From Pontibacter actiniarum (GTDB taxonomy: Bacteria; Bacteroidota; Bacteroidia; Cytophagales; Hymenobacteraceae), in NCBI RefSeq assembly GCF_003585765.1, contig NZ_CP021235.1:186001-250000 (forward strand): 64,000 bases of DNA. The letters run 5' to 3'. This document shows, piece after piece, positions 16,698 to 26,704 of this stretch; positions within the stretch are counted from its first letter, which is position 1, and every line of letters begins with the position of its first letter. A program made the position numbers and the translations under genes. The notes below the pieces were generated by a model. The model did no database searches, was not told the DNA's origin, and saw only the letters and a program-made list of their open reading frames with translations.

Positions 16698-19331
16698 ATG
16701 TCAATCTCAACCAAGTATAACCCCAAAGAAGTAGAGAAGAAGTGGTACGACAGCTGGATGCAGCGCGGCTTCTTCCGCTCCAAGCCCAATCCGAACAAAG
16801 AGCCGTACACCATCGTCATCCCGCCGCCGAACGTAACGGGCGTGCTGCACATGGGCCACATGCTCAACAACACCATACAGGATGTGCTGATCCGCCGTGC
16901 GCGTATGCAGGGCAAGGAGGCTTGCTGGGTACCGGGCACCGACCACGCGTCTATCGCCACGGAGGCGAAGGTGGTGGCCATGCTCAAGGAAAGAGGCATC
17001 AGCAAAAGCGATATATCCCGCGAGGAGTTCCTGACCTATGCCTGGGAGTGGAAAGAGAAGTACGGCGGCATTATTCTGGATCAGCTGAAAAAGCTCGGCG
17101 CCTCCTGCGACTGGGACCGCACCCGCTTCACGATGGAAGACGACATGAGCGCCGCCGTGATTGAGGTGTTCGTGGACCTGTACCGCAAAGGCCAGATCTA
17201 CCGCGGCGTGCGCATGGTGAACTGGGACCCGCAGGGCAAAACCGCCCTCTCCGATGAGGAAGTGGTGCCAAAAGACACGATGGCCAAAATGTACCACCTG
17301 AACTACGAAGTAGTGGCAGAAGGTGCAGCAGCGCCAACTTATATAACGGTGGCTACCTCACGCCCCGAAACGATCATGGCCGACGTGGCCGTGGCCGTAA
17401 ACCCGAACGACGAGCGCTATACCCACCTGCACGGCAAGAGCGTGCGCATTCCGCTGCTGGGCAAGGAGGTTCCGGTTATTCTGGATGAGTACGTAAGTAT
17501 AGACTTCGGTACGGGTGCGCTAAAGGTAACGCCCGCCCACGACCTGAACGACTACGAGCTGGGCCAGAAGCATAAGCTGCCTACTATTGACATCCTAAAC
17601 AACGACGGCACCCTGAATGAGCAGGCGCAGCTGTATGTAGGGCAGGACCGCTTTGCCGCCCGCCGCAACATCGTGAAAGACCTTCAGGAAGCAGGGCACC
17701 TGGTGAAGATAGAGGAGTATGCCAGCGTGCTGCAGACCTCGGAGCGTACGGGTGCTGTAATTGAGCCGCGCCTGTCGATGCAGTGGTGGTGTAAGATGGA
17801 TAAAATGGCCGGGCCTGCGCTGGAGTCTGTTATGAACGACGAAATCCGCCTGCACCCGCCGAAGTTCAAGAACATGTACCGCTCCTGGATGGAGAACATC
17901 CGCGACTGGTGTATTTCACGCCAGCTGTGGTGGGGGCAGCGTATCCCTGCCTACTACCTGCCAGACGGCTCGTTTGTAGTGGCCGCCACGGAGGAGGAGG
18001 CGCTGGTGCTGGCCCGCAAAGAGAGCGGCAACGAGGCCCTGCAACTGAGCGACCTGCGCCAGGACGAAGACGTGCTGGACACCTGGTTCTCTTCCTGGCT
18101 GTGGCCGATCTCGGTGTTCGACGGCTTTAAGGATCCGGATAACAAAGACATCCTGTACTACTACCCGACCAACGACCTGGTAACAGCGCCGGAAATCCTG
18201 TTCTTCTGGGTAGCGCGTATGATCATGGCCGGCTACGAGTTCCGCAACGAGCTGCCGTTCAAAAACGTGTACCTGACCGGTATCGTGCGTGATGCGCAGG
18301 GCCGTAAAATGTCGAAATCACTGGGCAACTCTCCGGACCCGCTCGACCTGATCGACCAGTACGGCGCCGACGGTGTGCGTGCGGGTATGCTGTTCAGTTC
18401 ACCGGCCGGTAACGACCTGCTGTTCGATGAGAAGCTGGTGGAGCAGGGGCGTAACTTCAGCAACAAGATATGGAACGCCTTCCGCCTGATTAAGGGCTGG
18501 GAGGTAGACGAGAGCCTGCCGTTCCCGAACGAGACAGCGGTGAAGTGGTTCGAGTCGCGCTTTAACGAGGCTTTCGTACAGATCGAGGACCACTTCAGCA
18601 AGTTCCGTATTTCGGATGCCTTATTGACGGTGTACAAGCTGGTGTGGGATGATTTCTGCTCCAATTACCTGGAGATGATCAAGCCGGCCTACCAGCAGCC
18701 GATCGACAAGCAAACCATAGAGGCCACCACGGCCTTCCTGGAGAAGGTGCTGAAGGTGCTGCATCCGTTTATGCCGTTCATCACTGAGGAGATCTGGCAC
18801 GACCTGAGGGAGCGCAAGGACAAGGAGTACCTGATTGTATCGGCTTGGCCTAAAAAAGACAAGTTCGATAAACAGATTATAGAGCAGATGGAAAGCGTGC
18901 TGAACGTGATTGGCGCTATCCGCAACATCCGCAACTCCAAAAATATCCCGAACTCCAAGCAGCTCGACCTGTTCATTAAGGCTATCAGCCATGACCAGTA
19001 CGAACCGTTCCTGGGCATTATCCGCAAACTGGCTAACCTGAACGAAGTGCAGTATGTGGAGGAGAACCTGGAGGGCGCTATTAGCTTTATTGTGGCCGGA
19101 GACGAATTCTTCATCCCGATGGAGGGTAACATCGACGTGGCCGCTGAGCGCGAGCGACTGACAAAGGAGCTGGAGTATACCAAGGGTTTCTTGCTGGCTG
19201 TAGATAAGAAGCTGAGCAACGAGCGCTTTGTAAGCGGTGCGCCGGAGGCCGTGATCGCCAACGAGCGTAAGAAAAAAGCCGATGCCGAGGCCAAGATCAA
19301 TGCCATTGAGCAAAGCCTGGCTGCGCTGTAA
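16698..19331 (+). CDS. valS: Valyl-tRNA synthetase
   Basis: This class I enzyme charges tRNA-Val. It has 877 residues, the usual length. HIGH motif: [13 protein letters not shown] near 42-54. The editing domain follows, with '[17 protein letters not shown]' near 225-241. KMSKS is exact, [10 protein letters not shown] near 535-544. The anticodon-binding domain and a C-terminal coiled coil (about 810-877, rich in E, K, R) complete it. The frame runs to 16650, but ATG 16698 is chosen because the earlier start would overlap the promoter box and [16 protein letters not shown] is the normal family beginning. A strong terminator follows. Confidence 0.97.
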   Translation: MSISTKYNPKEVEKKWYDSWMQRGFFRSKPNPNKEPYTIVIPPPNVTGVLHMGHMLNNTIQDVLIRRARMQGKEACWVPGTDHASIATEAKVVAMLKERGISKSDISREEFLTYAWEWKEKYGGIILDQLKKLGASCDWDRTRFTMEDDMSAAVIEVFVDLYRKGQIYRGVRMVNWDPQGKTALSDEEVVPKDTMAKMYHLNYEVVAEGAAAPTYITVATSRPETIMADVAVAVNPNDERYTHLHGKSVRIPLLGKEVPVILDEYVSIDFGTGALKVTPAHDLNDYELGQKHKLPTIDILNNDGTLNEQAQLYVGQDRFAARRNIVKDLQEAGHLVKIEEYASVLQTSERTGAVIEPRLSMQWWCKMDKMAGPALESVMNDEIRLHPPKFKNMYRSWMENIRDWCISRQLWWGQRIPAYYLPDGSFVVAATEEEALVLARKESGNEALQLSDLRQDEDVLDTWFSSWLWPISVFDGFKDPDNKDILYYYPTNDLVTAPEILFFWVARMIMAGYEFRNELPFKNVYLTGIVRDAQGRKMSKSLGNSPDPLDLIDQYGADGVRAGMLFSSPAGNDLLFDEKLVEQGRNFSNKIWNAFRLIKGWEVDESLPFPNETAVKWFESRFNEAFVQIEDHFSKFRISDALLTVYKLVWDDFCSNYLEMIKPAYQQPIDKQTIEATTAFLEKVLKVLHPFMPFITEEIWHDLRERKDKEYLIVSAWPKKDKFDKQIIEQMESVLNVIGAIRNIRNSKNIPNSKQLDLFIKAISHDQYEPFLGIIRKLANLNEVQYVEENLEGAISFIVAGDEFFIPMEGNIDVAAERERLTKELEYTKGFLLAVDKKLSNERFVSGAPEAVIANERKKKADAEAKINAIEQSLAAL

Positions 19332-19352
19332 CATATATTAGCATTGAAAGGG

Positions 19353-19386
19353 AAAGCGGCCGCTCTCGTAAGGGAGCGGCCGCTTT
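19353..19386. terminator. Hairpin terminator after valS
   Basis: A 13-bp perfect stem, AAAGCGGCCGCTC with GAGCGGCCGCTTT, has an 8-base loop and is followed by TGTTTT. Confidence 0.85.
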
Positions 19387-20262
19387 GTTTTGGTGCTGTT
19401 TATAATATGCCTGCTCCGGGCCTGCGCCACGGCCTCGGGAGGTCGGCAGAGCCTGCTAACCTGGAGGTAAGCTGCCGGTGGCACGTGGCGCAGTAGAACC
19501 TGGAGGCAAGCCTGTTAATGGAAATATCCCTTAGCCGCTTTCCCTGGCTTTGGTGCAGCAGGCGGTCATGTGTTGGATGTTATATGCTGCTGCCAACCCT
19601 CTGGCCTGGCGGCATAGCACCTTACAGCAGTGAACGTGAGCTGTTGCCATTACCCTTTTAGCAGCTTACAGAAGCGGAGCTAGCTCCTTTATCCTTCCGC
19701 AGATGCCTTTGCTAGCCTTTAGCTGTCTTGGTTAAAATTGTACTATATGTGTAGCGTTAAAGCTGGGTTTTCAGTAGCGTCTGACAGAGAAAACAGCAGT
19801 CGCGTTTCTTTGTTACATATGATGATTATCTCCTTGTTAATTTTTTTATAAAAAATGTTTGATTAGTGAATCTTATATGCTTTTGCGAGGTATAATAATA
19901 TTAATTATACCTTTTTAAGTTTAGTTATGCCAATAGTTGCAGGTGGTTAAGCAATTATACTTAGGCAAGTATAATTGCTTGCTAAACTGTTATAGCAGAA
20001 ACGCCTTTGTGCTGTGACAAAGCTTAGGGGCGGGTTCCATCTTAATAAGCTTATATACTGCTTAATATTTGTAGTATTTAGTTGTTTTTTTTGTTCTATT
20101 TATGCAGAAAACGCATGTAGTCTAATATATAAATGTAGTATATCTGCATCTGTATAAGTGTTGTGTGTTTCTGTATAGCCAACCATATAAACAGTTCACC
20201 CTGTCTATTTTTATACTCAGTCATATGAGCGGGTTAATTGCATCATTTAATGTTTTTACTAT
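19387..20262. other. 876-base non-coding leader before the exopolysaccharide cluster
   Basis: No gene is visible. The first third is GC-rich with a 9-bp inverted repeat (TGCGCCACG 19423-19431, CGTGGCGCA 19484-19492) and a duplicated AACCTGGAGG phrase. From about 19740 it is AT-rich, with several poly-T tracts and the octamer hairpin at 19949-19980. This is a plausible place for the cluster promoter and for a leader RNA or small RNA. Confidence 0.6.
19949..19980. repeat. Perfect 14-bp hairpin formed by two inverted octamers
   Basis: AAGCAATTATACTT (19949-19962), a 4-base loop AGGC, then AAGTATAATTGCTT (19967-19980), a perfect inverted copy. Each arm contains the octamer TTATACTT/AAGTATAA. It lies 283 bases before the first exopolysaccharide gene. 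There is no T-run, so a site for protein or an attenuator-like RNA fold is as likely as a terminator. Confidence 0.8.
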
Positions 20263-21663
20263 ATGATTAAGTACAAGAGTTATTCAGGAACAGTGTCCGA
20301 TGGGGGATATTTTGTGGCGGTTCTGTTGCTGATATATCTACTGAACAAGTACAGTGATATCAGCTTAGAGTGGGCCATTGTTATTGGCGTTCTATTCGTA
20401 GTGTTGAACTTTTTGAGTATGTACGCGCCCCATATAGCTAAAAATAAGGTCGGTAATGCTGCCGCCAACTACATGAAGCTGCCTTTGATCTTAATCCTAA
20501 CGGTGCTGGTGCTGCTGAGCTCGTCAGAGTTCTACGAATCAGTCAGCGTGGTCTCTGTTATGCTTCTGATAGCGCTGCCGGTACTGGGCATCCCGATCCA
20601 GGCGCTGGTGATGAAGATGGCGCGCTCCAAAACGGCAAGCGAAGACAAGGGTGTTCATATGAGTTCGCTGGCTCCTTCTGTTAAGGCCAAATCTACCTTG
20701 GTGGCGGGTATAGGCAGCATGGCCGTAAACGTGGAAAAGCACCTGCAGGCACACTCTAAAACGCCCCGTCACATCAAGGGCTTTATCAAGTGTAAGAAGG
20801 AGGAGAGCGTTGTCACCAACGACAGGATTATAGGTGACCTGGAGAGCATCCACTCCTACCTGAGCGAAAACCCCGTGGATGAAATTGTGATAGCGCTCCC
20901 GGTAAAGCCCTCCAAGAAGGTGAAAAGCATTATTGAGGTTGCTGACTACCACGGGATCAGGGTGAAATACGTGCCCGACTACCAGGGGCTGCTGGGCACC
21001 AACTACAAAATAACCCGCTACGGGCACATCGACGCCATCAACGTCAGGCAGGTCCCGTTAGACGACCCGCTCGCTTTCTGGGTAAAGAACTCGTTTGACA
21101 AAGTCTTTGCTTTTCTGGCCCTGGTCGCCTTGTCTCCTTTGTTCTTAGTGATCGCTTTACTGATAAAGCTTGACTCTCCCGGCCCTTTGTTCTATTGCCC
21201 GATCAGAACAGGCAAAGCGGGTAAGCAGTTCAGGATCTATAAGTTCAGGAGTATGCGTTGCAACGACGATGAAAGCAAGGGGACACTCTCTACGAAGCAG
21301 AATGACGAGAGAATAACCAAGGTTGGCAAAGTGCTGCGGAAGTACAGCCTGGATGAGCTGCCGCAGTTCCTGAACGTGCTGTTGGGAGACATGAGCGTTG
21401 TTGGGCCGCGCCCGCACCGGAACTTTCTCAACAAGCAGTTCCAGATCAGTGAAAAGCGCTACATGGTGAGGCATTACTTTAAACCTGGCATAACAGGCTG
21501 GGCGCAAATAAACGGTTGGAGAGGCCCTACAGAGACCCAGGAACAAAAGAGCCAAAGAACACTGCACGACTTGTGGTACATAGAGAACTGGACGCTGTGG
21601 CTCGATATGAAGATCATATACTTGACCATCTTCGGACGTAAAACTCACCAGGGAGCTTTTTAA
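20263..21663 (+). CDS. Polyprenyl-phosphate sugar-1-phosphate transferase (WbaP/WcaJ type)
   Basis: This would start repeat-unit synthesis by moving a sugar-1-phosphate to undecaprenyl phosphate. It has 466 residues. The N-terminal half has four membrane helices (to about 125) and a CoA-binding-like Rossmann region (about 145-255). The C-terminal catalytic domain begins with a re-entrant helix 'SFDKVFAFLALVALSPLFLVIALLIKLDSPGPLFYCPIRTGK', followed by 'FRIYKFRSMR', 'RKYSLDELPQFLNVLLGDMSVVGPRP' and 'KPGITGWAQINGWRG'. These are the family hallmarks. It ends close to the standard C-terminus. First gene of the cluster, with a long leader. Confidence 0.92.
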   Translation: MIKYKSYSGTVSDGGYFVAVLLLIYLLNKYSDISLEWAIVIGVLFVVLNFLSMYAPHIAKNKVGNAAANYMKLPLILILTVLVLLSSSEFYESVSVVSVMLLIALPVLGIPIQALVMKMARSKTASEDKGVHMSSLAPSVKAKSTLVAGIGSMAVNVEKHLQAHSKTPRHIKGFIKCKKEESVVTNDRIIGDLESIHSYLSENPVDEIVIALPVKPSKKVKSIIEVADYHGIRVKYVPDYQGLLGTNYKITRYGHIDAINVRQVPLDDPLAFWVKNSFDKVFAFLALVALSPLFLVIALLIKLDSPGPLFYCPIRTGKAGKQFRIYKFRSMRCNDDESKGTLSTKQNDERITKVGKVLRKYSLDELPQFLNVLLGDMSVVGPRPHRNFLNKQFQISEKRYMVRHYFKPGITGWAQINGWRGPTETQEQKSQRTLHDLWYIENWTLWLDMKIIYLTIFGRKTHQGAF

Positions 21664-22129
21664 GTATCTATCCCGCTTGCCTACACCTACTGTTGCTGCT
21701 GAAGGCCAGTCGCCGGAGCGTTTTGCACCGCCCTCCTTGTAGTAGCTGCCTCCCTTTGCTTAACGTGCCTGAAGCGGTAAAACCTGATTTGTGTTAATTT
21801 TGACCTATTTAAGCTGTGGTTAAATTATATGTTTAATTATTTACATTAACTGTTGTTTACCTCTTTGTTATACTGTTCTAAGAAATTAATGAGCCTATAG
21901 TAGGCCAGACTTTAAGTTGTTCTTGTGCTCAAGATCAGTGATAAATTCTTGTATGGTTGGATAGATGCTATTATTGATTTTTAAAGTAATATTTTTATGC
22001 CTTTCTGCCGAAGGATGGCACCTCTTGCTCTAGCGTGTACTTTTTGATATAGGTTATAACCTTTTTGGTTTTTAATAGTAATATATCAAACAAGCTTGTC
22101 CGTAAAACTCACCCAAACGAGAAGCAGCC
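21664..22129. other. 466-base AT-rich spacer before the Wza-like gene
   Basis: No gene is visible. It contains a perfect 12-base palindrome AGGTTATAACCT (22051-22062) 68 bases before the next ATG. The transferase gene is thus separated from the export genes and a second promoter here is likely. Confidence 0.55.
22051..22062. promoter_or_regulatory. Perfect palindrome, candidate operator of export genes
   Basis: AGGTTATAACCT reads the same on both strands and has no loop, so it suits a dimeric DNA-binding protein better than an RNA hairpin. It lies 68 bases upstream of the Wza-like gene. Confidence 0.4.
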
Positions 22130-22921
22130 ATGATGAATAAACTTTTAATATTTTGCTATGTAGTCTTCTGTTGCTTCACTGCGGCGTCCTGCGCGTCAAC
22201 GAACGATGCAACATACTTTAAGAATGCCAGAAGTGCTGTTTACAAGGGCAATTTAGATAACCTGGAGCCAGAGATACAGCCAAACGACCTGTTAAACATA
22301 TCGATTATCAGTTTAAACCCGGGAGCGTCAGAGATCTTTAACGTGCTGAACCAAAACTCTGGCCGCGTAACCAATGCCAACGCCACCAGTATGGTGTCGC
22401 CGGCAATAGGCTATCTGGTCGATCAGCAGGGCTACATAGAAATCCCACTGCTGGGGAAGGTGAAAGCCGCCGGCTTAACCAAAACGGCTTTTAAGGAGGG
22501 GATTGAACACGAACTAGTACGCAGAAAGCTACTGATAGAGCCTATTGTTGACGTGCGCTACCTCAACTACAAGATTTCGGTGTTAGGTGAGGTGGCACGC
22601 CCGTCCGTACTCACTGTGCCGAATGAGAAGATCACACTTTTAGAGGCGCTCGGCCTGGCCGGGGACCTTACGATTTACGCCAGCCGTAACAACGTGCTCC
22701 TGATCAGAGAAGAAAACGGGGATAAAAAACTCACCAGGATCGACCTGACATCGGATGCGCTGTTCACATCGCCCTATTACTACTTAAAGTCGAACGACAT
22801 CATCTATGTTGAGCCCAACAAGACCAAAATACAAAGCGCGAGCTCTGCAAGGCAGTGGCTTCCGGTTGTATTCAGTGGTCTAACTGTAGTTGTAATAGGC
22901 CTTGACCGTTTGACGAGATAA
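22130..22921 (+). CDS. Wza-like polysaccharide export lipoprotein
   Basis: A 263-residue outer-membrane export protein. The lipobox TAASC is near residues 18-22, so the N-terminus is lipidated. Next comes the Poly_export (BexD/CtrA) domain with 'NDLLNISIISLNPGASEIFN' and 'VDQQGYIEIPLLGKVKAAGLT' (about 45-120), then an SLBB domain, 'VLGEVARPSVLTVPNEKITLLEALGLAGDLTIYASRNNVLLIRE'. The C-terminus has one helix for the outer-membrane pore. ATG 22130 and 22133 are adjacent; either could start. It precedes the Wzc-like gene by 18 bases. Confidence 0.92.
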   Translation: MMNKLLIFCYVVFCCFTAASCASTNDATYFKNARSAVYKGNLDNLEPEIQPNDLLNISIISLNPGASEIFNVLNQNSGRVTNANATSMVSPAIGYLVDQQGYIEIPLLGKVKAAGLTKTAFKEGIEHELVRRKLLIEPIVDVRYLNYKISVLGEVARPSVLTVPNEKITLLEALGLAGDLTIYASRNNVLLIREENGDKKLTRIDLTSDALFTSPYYYLKSNDIIYVEPNKTKIQSASSARQWLPVVFSGLTVVVIGLDRLTR

Positions 22922-22939
22922 TACCATAACAGCACGCTT

Positions 22940-25264
22940 ATGCCCAACAATATCAATAGTTCTGAAGAAAGCCTGTTTTCGTCCCTGGCTTACAAGTACC
23001 TTCCCTTTTGGCCCCTGTTCTCCATACTGCTTGCCCTTTCCGTGGCAGGCGCTTGGGCATACCTTCACTTTCTATCGGTTCCGGTGTACGAAGTAACGGC
23101 CTCGCTTCTCATCAAGGATGAGCAAAAAGGAGTGAACGAGTCTAAGATGACGGAGTCCATCGATGCGTTTACCTCTAACAAAACGGTAGAGAATGAAATA
23201 AACGTGATCCACTCCCGGGCGCTGCTCGCAAAGGTGGTTAACAAGTTGGCGCTGTATGCCCCCATTTATGAGGAGGCTAAGTTTAACGCTGTGTCAGCCT
23301 ATACTTCGTCGCCGATTAAAATCAAGCTTAAGGACCCGGATCGGGCCATCTCACACCCCAAAGTATACTTTACTTACAACAGTAAAAACAAAACGGTTAG
23401 GGTCGACGGCAAAAACTACCCGCTGGATAGGTGGGTGCAGACACGGTACGGTACGCTGAAGTTTATCCCCAACGGCGATCAAACTACGGATGCCTCGGAG
23501 CCCCTGTACTTTGCCATAGTTCCTCCAGAGCAAATCACAAACGAGCTACTCGCCAAAATACGGATACAGTCGTCCAGCAAGTTCTCGTCTGTTGTGAACC
23601 TGTACCTGAACGACCCTGTGCCGCAGCGGGGCGAAGATATCCTGAACAAGCTGATCCAGTCTTACAGGCAAAAGGCGATTGACGACAGAAACAAACTGGC
23701 CGCCAACACCCTCGATTTCGTCGAAGACAGAATTCAGCAGGTAGTCAGCGAGCTGCAGACGCTGGAGAGTGAGGTTGTGCAGTTTAAGTCAACGCAGGGA
23801 GGCGTTAACCTGAGCGAGCAGGGAAAGCTGTTCCTGGAAAACGTAAGGGATAACGACCGGAAAATCTCAGAGATCAACACGCAGCTGGCCGTGCTGGACA
23901 AGGTGGAACGCTACGTGGTCTCCAGAAATTCCTCGGCAAGCTTCGTTCCGTCCACGCTTGGCATCAGCGACCCTGTGCTGTCTCAGCTGCTAGAGCAACT
24001 CTACAACTCCGAAACCCAATACCAAAAGCTGAGTGGCACAACCGCTGAGAACAACCCTATCCTGGTCTCGGTCAGCAACGAGATAGAAAGCATCCGGCCG
24101 CGGATTTTGGAGAACATCCGCAACCAGCGGGTAAACCTGGTGGCCAGCCGTTCCACGCTGTCGTCTACGAATAACCAGTACAGCTCGGCCCTGGGCTCCA
24201 TCCCTGAAAAAGAGCGGCAGCTGATGGAGCTGAGCCGCCAGCAGGACATAAAGAACAACGCCTACAGCTTTCTGCTACAGAAAAGGGAGGAAACAGTGCT
24301 GTCTTATGCGCCTACCACCGAAGAGAGCCAGGTGATTGATATGGCGGGCACCTCATCGTTGCCTGTAAGCCCTAAGCCGCTGTACATCTATTTGATGGCG
24401 ATAATAGGTGCGTGCACGGCGGGTCTTGCTGTGGTGGCAGGGAAGGAAATGCTGAACAGCAAGCTGCTGTTCCGTTCAGAGATCACCCAGTACACTACTG
24501 CCCCTATTGTGGCTGAGCTGGCTTATAAAAAGCCTGCGGAGGCCAACATGCTTACAGCGCCCACAGAGGCCTCTGTGATAGAGCAGTTCAGGCAGCTGCG
24601 AACTACTTTGGGCCTGTACGGGCGAACCTTCACGAAGAGGAAAATCCTGGTGACCTCCAGTATACCGGGAGAAGGAAAGAGCTATGTGAGCACGAACCTG
24701 GCGTTAAGCCTGGCTTCCTCAGGCAAGAAGGTGGCGCTGGTCGATTTTGACTTAAGAAACCCCAACTCCTCTGTGCAGCTCGACCTGTATAAGCAGAGAG
24801 GCATTATTGAGTTTCTGAGAGGGGAGGCGACGGCGGAAGAGATAACGGTGGCTTCCAAATTCGGCAACCTTAGCGTTCTGCCGGCAGGCTACGATATCGG
24901 CGACCACACCGAACTGCTCCTGAACGGAAAGCTGGAGGACCTTTTCTCTTACCTGGAGAACTCCTTCGACTACCTGATCATAGACACGCCTCCCGTTGAC
25001 CTGGTGTCAGACGCATACCTGCTCTCTGAGTACTGCGACATCACCATTCTGGTAATGAGGCACGACTATACGCCTAAAACCGTGGTGAAGCGCCTGCTGA
25101 CCGACAACAAACTGCAGGCTCTCCATAATGCGACCATTGTCTTCAACGGAGTGAAACCCAGGGGATTTGCCAAAGGGCGGTACGGCTACGGCTATGGTTA
25201 CGGGTACGAGAGCAAGTACAACGACAAGACCTACAGAAGCAGGAGCGCCGCAGTTAACGTGTAG
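22940..25264 (+). CDS. Wzc-type polysaccharide co-polymerase with BY-kinase domain
   Basis: A 774-residue inner-membrane protein that controls chain length and export. The Wzz domain has helix 1 near 28-48, a periplasmic coiled-coil section (about 230-470), and helix 2 near 486-504. The cytoplasmic BY-kinase domain has Walker A SSIPGEGKSYVSTNLA (about 572-587), Walker A' KKVALVDFDLRNP (about 594-606), and Walker B FDYLIIDTPPVDLVSD (about 675-690). The tail is tyrosine-rich (GYGYGYGYGYESKY), fitting autophosphorylation sites. The codons of the tail are a repeated TAC/TAT-GGC pattern. It pairs with the preceding export gene. Confidence 0.92.
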   Translation: MPNNINSSEESLFSSLAYKYLPFWPLFSILLALSVAGAWAYLHFLSVPVYEVTASLLIKDEQKGVNESKMTESIDAFTSNKTVENEINVIHSRALLAKVVNKLALYAPIYEEAKFNAVSAYTSSPIKIKLKDPDRAISHPKVYFTYNSKNKTVRVDGKNYPLDRWVQTRYGTLKFIPNGDQTTDASEPLYFAIVPPEQITNELLAKIRIQSSSKFSSVVNLYLNDPVPQRGEDILNKLIQSYRQKAIDDRNKLAANTLDFVEDRIQQVVSELQTLESEVVQFKSTQGGVNLSEQGKLFLENVRDNDRKISEINTQLAVLDKVERYVVSRNSSASFVPSTLGISDPVLSQLLEQLYNSETQYQKLSGTTAENNPILVSVSNEIESIRPRILENIRNQRVNLVASRSTLSSTNNQYSSALGSIPEKERQLMELSRQQDIKNNAYSFLLQKREETVLSYAPTTEESQVIDMAGTSSLPVSPKPLYIYLMAIIGACTAGLAVVAGKEMLNSKLLFRSEITQYTTAPIVAELAYKKPAEANMLTAPTEASVIEQFRQLRTTLGLYGRTFTKRKILVTSSIPGEGKSYVSTNLALSLASSGKKVALVDFDLRNPNSSVQLDLYKQRGIIEFLRGEATAEEITVASKFGNLSVLPAGYDIGDHTELLLNGKLEDLFSYLENSFDYLIIDTPPVDLVSDAYLLSEYCDITILVMRHDYTPKTVVKRLLTDNKLQALHNATIVFNGVKPRGFAKGRYGYGYGYGYESKYNDKTYRSRSAAVNV

Positions 25265-25516
25265 CCTGTGCCGCGACGCTTTCTGCAAGCAGCCCGGCGC
25301 ACCACCTCCCGCACTTCTATAACCGGAAGCGTAACGCTCCGGAGTCTGCGGATAAACCGACGCACGCCTTCTCGCTGTCCGCACGGCGGACCGGGCAGCG
25401 CCTTTCCCGGACGCACCCACCGTGCCTGACGGGTGAAGGCTGGTTTGGCGCGGGAGAAGGCAGGCTGTAGAATAAAGCTAAAAAAACAAATTACATAACT
25501 CTAAACGGCTCAAGAG

Positions 25517-26617
25517 ATGAAAGTGTTGGTAACCGGAACAGCAGGATTTGTGGGCTTCCACCTGGCAGAGAAGCTTCTTCAAAACGGAGACACCGTAGTA
25601 GGGGTGGATAACATCAACGACTACTATGACACCCGCCTGAAGTACGACCGGTTAGCCGAGAGCGGGATTCCAGCGCACCTTATCAGTTGGAACCAGGAAG
25701 TCTCCAGCCTAAAGCACGCCAACTACCGGTTTATCAGGATGAACCTGGAAGACAAAGCCGCACTGATGGCTCTCTGCGCTGATGAACAGTTTGATGTGAT
25801 TCTGCACCTGGCGGCGCAGGCGGGGGTGCGCTACTCCATTACGAACCCGGATGCCTATGCGCAGTCGAACCTGGTTAGCTTTCTGAACATCCTGGAAGCC
25901 AGCAGGCATAACAAGATCAAGCACCTGGTATACGCCAGCTCCTCCAGTGTGTACGGCTTAAACGAAACAATGCCTTTCTCTGTAAAGCACAGCACAGACC
26001 ACCCCGTGTCGTTGTATGCAGCCAGTAAAAAGGCCAATGAGCTGATGGCGCATACCTACAGCCACCTCTATAAGATACCAACAACCGGGCTTCGGTTTTT
26101 CACTGTGTACGGCCCGTGGGGCCGGCCCGACATGGCGTACTTTCTATTCGCCGATGCCATATCCTGCAACAAGCCCATCCGGGTGTTCAACCACGGCTTA
26201 ATGGAGCGCGACTTTACCTATATAGACGATATTGTGGATGGCATCGTGAATGTGATGGGAAGGCCGGCGCAGCCCTGTGAAGAGTGGGATCCAAAGCAGC
26301 CGGACCCGTCGCGCTCTACGGCGCCATACTGTATCTATAACATCGGCAACAACCGGCCTGTCAAGCTGATGGGGTTTATAAGGGAGATTGAGAAGTGCCT
26401 GGGGAGGAAAGCGATCCTCGATATGCAGGAAATGCAGCCGGGGGATGTGGTGTCCACGTGGGCGAACGTGGATGACTTAGTAGATAACTTTAACTATAGC
26501 CCCAGCACCCCAATAGCGGAGGGCCTCCGGAAGTTCGTGGACTGGTACGTGTCGTATTACGGGGTTGGCAAGGCTCCTAGCGCATACATAGAGCCGCAAA
26601 AAGTGACGCTGAGCTAA
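25517..26617 (+). CDS. NAD-dependent epimerase, UDP-glucuronate 4-epimerase-like
   Basis: A 366-residue extended SDR enzyme. NAD-binding GTAGFVGF is near residues 7-14, followed by 'GVDNINDYYDTRLKYDRL', typical of UDP-glucuronate 4-epimerases (GAE/LpsL). The catalytic triad is in 'YASSSSVYG' and YAASK (about 170-174). 'FFTVYGPWGRPDMAYFLF' near 194-211 is also a GAE trait. It would convert UDP-glucuronate to UDP-galacturonate as a building block. It is the only sugar-nucleotide enzyme in the cluster. Confidence 0.88.
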   Translation: MKVLVTGTAGFVGFHLAEKLLQNGDTVVGVDNINDYYDTRLKYDRLAESGIPAHLISWNQEVSSLKHANYRFIRMNLEDKAALMALCADEQFDVILHLAAQAGVRYSITNPDAYAQSNLVSFLNILEASRHNKIKHLVYASSSSVYGLNETMPFSVKHSTDHPVSLYAASKKANELMAHTYSHLYKIPTTGLRFFTVYGPWGRPDMAYFLFADAISCNKPIRVFNHGLMERDFTYIDDIVDGIVNVMGRPAQPCEEWDPKQPDPSRSTAPYCIYNIGNNRPVKLMGFIREIEKCLGRKAILDMQEMQPGDVVSTWANVDDLVDNFNYSPSTPIAEGLRKFVDWYVSYYGVGKAPSAYIEPQKVTLS

Positions 26618-26704
26618 CAGCACTGGCCACATAGCCCCAAAGGCAGCCCCGGTTGCCGCCACGCGAACAACATCCCTGTCACAGTACCCCAAACGCTTAC
26701 GACC

